In this document: in pieces, positions 60,290 to 64,000 of the stretch
Layout: every line of letters begins with the position of its first letter
Numbering within the stretch: the first letter of the stretch is position 1
DNA from: Glossina fuscipes
Lineage: Eukaryota; Arthropoda; Insecta; Diptera; Glossinidae
Direction: 5' to 3'
Assembly: GCF_014805625.2 (NCBI RefSeq)
Contig: NW_023998458.1
Span: forward strand, 1,221,480-1,285,479
Length of the DNA: 64,000 bases
Program-made: the position numbers and the translations under genes
The notes under the pieces: generated by a model
The model's input: only the letters and a program-made list of their open reading frames with translations
The model's database searches: none
What the model was told of the DNA's origin: nothing

Positions 60290-62939
60290 ACTGATTTCTA
60301 CAACAATGGTCACTTTGAAGCACAAAATATTGCTTCATATTTAAGTTTTTGCGTATACACCTATTTTACCGCCTACATGTCCTCCTCTGATGCTGAATTC
60401 AGTAATACGTTTGGAACTTTGCATTTGCCGTCGGAAAAACAAACTATATTTTTTCCATTGTTGGAAATAATCACAACAAGTTGACGAACGGCGCTTTCTC
60501 ATTGGATGCGATAGTCTATCTGTTGTTTCATTTCCTTTCACTTTCAGTTCCTTGTCTAGTGTATGTGAAGAGATTTATGAGAATTTTACACATATTTATG
60601 GAAATGTGGATAATGTATTTGAAAATCGAAACTAATTAAAATGATTTTGCAAAATTAACCAAACCAATGCAATTAGAAATTCGATTACTAAGTTCATAAC
60701 GTTTAAGGATATTGATTTGACAAGAGGGCCTGGGTTGCGAGGAAGAAGAACACATGCTACATGCTGAGCCACGTTGTTTGGATAAACTTTCAAAAGCGAA
60801 GATTCAAGCAGAAGGCAATCCGCCATAAATAAAAACACTTTGCTTGGATTCTTTTTCACCAATATGTGAAAATACCCACTGGTGATGTAAGTTAAAACTC
60901 TTGGTTGACAAAAAGGCGAAATAGTTTTGAAGGTATTTTTTTTACTTTTTGAATACAACGCGTAAGTAACTTGGGCAGGCAAGGCTTGCCCTTTTTCTGA
61001 TATCAAGTGAGGCAATAGAGAAAAGTTTCTCTAAACTCTTTAAAACTCTCTGGCTTTCTTCAGCGCAGTAGCTTTCCTCCACTACGAGGACTTCCTGCGG
61101 TTTGTTCTCGAAAGGACTGATTTGTATCTAAGGAATCTATAGATAGTGAACATTTGAAATCGCAAGCACTAAACATAGTGTCTTGATAGCCATTTTTTAA
61201 TAGGTTAAATTTAACAGAATTAAAGCGAAAGTCACATTCTTTCCCGTATTTTCAAGAAGTGTATAATACGTTTAAAATGATTACTTTGATGCCGAATTAT
61301 CGAACATATTAGCGAATTTTCAAACTTATTTATGCTGTACAAATAAATGCTTGAAATGGGAATGTTCAAACCATTTCTTATTATTATTATTTGCGATGAG
61401 TAATGAAATAGCGTTAACAACGTTTTAAACACTAACTCGATGAAATTCAATGTTCCCATATGGTTAACAATGTATAAAAGTTTATCAAGAAAATCAAGTT
61501 TTCGCTTATTATCAATTAAATAACACACACACGCACAAACACACACGCAAGTTAGTCAACATCATCCTTAGAAATACTTTGAAAACAATATAAGAAAGCA
61601 TAAAAAGGAAAATAAAGAAAACGAAACACAACAACAGCTTATATACGATAGCAATACGTAAAGCAACACAATATGATTAAAAAAAAAAAGAAAAAAAAAA
61701 AAACAAAGTGAATATACTCCTAACAGCACCCACCTACATACAGACAATTGTCTACCCGTTAATAGCTTAGAGAATGTATAATAAAGTAATTGTATGAATG
61801 ATACTTAGAAGGAGAGACTCGCGCAGAAAGCGCTATAAAATTGTTGTGTTGTGCTTGAAAAATAGCGCCATAGATAAAATGAACGCAATTATTACAAATT
61901 AATTTCAAACGAAGCGAAATGCTATACAAAATGATGTAAAAACATTATGCTTACTATATACATACACATATACACATACTAATAATTTTTACTCATACTC
62001 TTAGTAACCGTATTAACATCATCATGATCATTATTATCGTCGTCGCCACCACCATCACTATCACCATCAAATTGTTTACCACCAATGCTTTAAAACATCA
62101 CCATTGCCATATAATCAACAGCAGCGTTATAATCATCATCATTATCGTTGTTAGAGAACTTATTTCATCGGCAGTTAGACATTTTCTTTTCATTTTCATT
62201 GCTCTAAAAACAAGAAAATAAATCAAAATCCAACTAAAGAATATCATCGACAGACATCAACAGCAAGTATAGCATAACAACAACAAGAACAACAACAGCA
62301 TTAAAAACATTTATTTATCTAAACATAAAAAAATAAAAAAAGCAAATCATATACATATAGCGTAAAAATGAAATACAGTCCATTAATAGAACAACGTCAT
62401 CATTAACACAAAGTATATATACACCCGCACTGACAACAACAACGCTTTACACCCTCCACCATATCTTTTGCTGTTGTTGTTGTTTGTAGAAAATTAATGT
62501 TCAGCAAACTCTACGACCTCCAGCACTATAATAACTCACAACTGCTGTTTAAGTTCATTATATATATTATATGAAGATGCATGAATGTGTTTATATGTGT
62601 AAATGAGTGTTTGTGCCTTTGTATGTAGCTTTATACATTTTGTATATGTAATGAGCTCTGCGTGAAATTAACTCATTTTCACCCAAATGTATATAAAAAA
62701 AAAAGAAGAAACAACAACAACAAAGCCAAGCGATTGGATTTTGTATTTGCTGTACATCACTTCTCTGCATCTCCCTCGCAACAACGGCAACCCGTCAACC
62801 CGCGAACCCAACAACGTCATCATTGCTTCTACTGTTACACTGTTGCTATTCCTGCTTGCAAAGTGTGGCATTCATAGATTATTAAACGAATACAATTTCT
62901 AATGAAATTTTTTTACATGAATAAGCAACATTGTGCACT

Positions 62940-62943
62940 TATA

Positions 62944-62974
<31 letters not shown>

Positions 62975-63023
62975 CTATATAGTTATATTATATACATATA
63001 TACATATATATACATATATATTA
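62940..63023. repeat. (TA)n with poly(T) insert
   Basis: A TA run, a T14 tract and more TA/ATAC repeats follow one another. Confidence 0.88.
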
Positions 63024-63492
63024 TAAATACACGTATATCCGTAGATAGATAAGACAAATTAAACGTAAAATCAGCAACGTTACGAAAAAATTATTTTATA
63101 TCAAATGACATTTACCACCAATGGCACACAATCACAATGAAGAATGAAACGCAAAAAAATATAAAAAATTAAAACCATAAGCCCTAATAACAGTGATGGG
63201 ATGTTTAATACACATTTCATATTATAGAAGAGAGAAAGAAAGCTTTAGCAACATGTTGACGGAGCAGAAAATCAAATTCTCTTAATAACAATGAATTCGG
63301 AAACATATTTTTTTTGATGATAAATTAGATGAATTGATTGCTTATATTTTCACATTTAAATGCATTTCAAATATAATTAATATGTAATCTTTAAATTGCT
63401 AAACAGAGTTACAAAAGTTCTTTAGACAGAAGATAAAGGAGTGATTAATAAACGATAACGACCGGTCAACCAAACATAATTACTAGCTAATG

Positions 63493-63539
63493 GAATAATT
63501 GGTAACGAGTTAAAACTCATTAGTATTAACCAATTATTC
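63493..63539. repeat. 11-bp perfect inverted repeat
   Basis: GAATAATTGGT at 63493-63503 and ACCAATTATTC at 63529-63539 are exact reverse complements with a 25-nt loop that itself contains GAGTT...AACTC. It could fold as a hairpin in RNA or mark the ends of a tiny element, but AT-rich DNA gives such pairs by chance. Confidence 0.5.
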
Positions 63540-64000
63540 TTCATTTTTCTCACGTAAGCACATTCATTAGTTTAGCTCTGGAGATACCATCGCATATATA
63601 ACGATACAAGAACAAATCGTGACCGTGCATAACAATAAAGAAAACTATATTTGTAGTGATGCGAACTTTTGACATTGATCATTTTAAATCAATATCTAAA
63701 AATTGCAAAGTATTATATAAGTTGAAGGTTGAAGGTTGGTTCTATGGTATCATGTTTACACTAAACTTTAAGGTAGATAGCTGGTCGATCAACACTTGCC
63801 ATAAATTGTAAGTTTCACCTTTTTGTCTCTTGTGGATTTGGTTTCGAGTTATTAAGCGACTGGCGATCGAAATTGCCAAAGTGGCGTCATTCACACGTAA
63901 TCATAGAAATCATTACTGCCAGCCGGGCGGCCTGATGTCGTCGATGACCATGAAACTATTTTCAGTAATTTATACATAATTAGCAAAAACATTATATTGG

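Larger units (their letters stand above)
60290..64000. other. AT-rich right end without recognisable genes
   Basis: The frame at 60632-61015 (-, 127 codons) has no motif that I know, and the others are shorter or low-complexity. The stretch contains A-rich tracts at 61679-61703, CAA/AAC-rich DNA at 62260-62300 and 62705-62722, and TA/T runs at 62940-63023. Confidence 0.5.

Noticed and set aside
1..64000. CRISPR array, operons, riboswitches or bacterial signals
   Set aside because: The window is eukaryotic in character. The only tandem repeats are microsatellites without spacer structure.

Overview
This is 64 kb of AT-rich eukaryotic DNA from a fly-like insect genome. I infer a higher dipteran, perhaps a tephritid fruit fly, from the abundant (CA), (TA), (CT), (GAT) and CAA/CAG-type microsatellites, the spacing of candidate 55-nt introns, the insect-type CR1/Jockey-group LINE, the mariner, Tc1 and piggyBac relics, and a diffuse interspersed repeat of the 'acagacggacatg...cgatcgg' kind common in fly genomes. 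There is no intact, recognisable host gene and no tRNA, rRNA or CRISPR. Most long open frames lie in low-complexity DNA. The window reads as intergenic DNA or the inside of one or more very long introns.

The firm content is transposon debris. From left to right: a mariner fragment at 14.1-14.3 kb (+); a non-LTR retrotransposon with a nearly complete reverse transcriptase at 25.3-27.5 kb (-), frameshifted near its 3' end; a second, 3'-terminal-only copy of the same family at 29.8-30.3 kb (-); a probable mariner N-terminal fragment at 33.3-33.5 kb (-); a TIR-bounded, internally deleted piggyBac element at 37.13-37.69 kb that keeps the C-terminal third of its transposase (-); a longer mariner fossil at 38.8-39.4 kb (-); and at 59.8-60.3 kb (+) the N-terminus of a mariner transposase lying about 0.1 kb upstream of the C-terminus of a Tc1-type transposase. 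None of these can code for an active enzyme.

A second layer is a set of short stretches with codon-like composition that I cannot name: 0.5-0.7 kb (+), 1.5-1.6 kb (-), 17.0-17.2 kb (-), 21.2-21.5 kb (-), 42.0-42.4 kb (-), 49.9-50.35 kb (+) and 51.5-51.7 kb (+). Several are flanked by credible splice sites or interrupted by single frameshifts or stops. They may be micro-exons of a long-intron gene, decayed gene copies or unrecognised transposon pieces; RNA-seq and protein searches would decide.

The rest is microsatellite, poly(A)/poly(T) tract and diverged interspersed repeat. A 10-base N gap sits inside a (GAT)n array at 53.5 kb. I see no convincing new biological system; the best leads are the splice-flanked coding-like blocks and the composite mariner/Tc1 relic.
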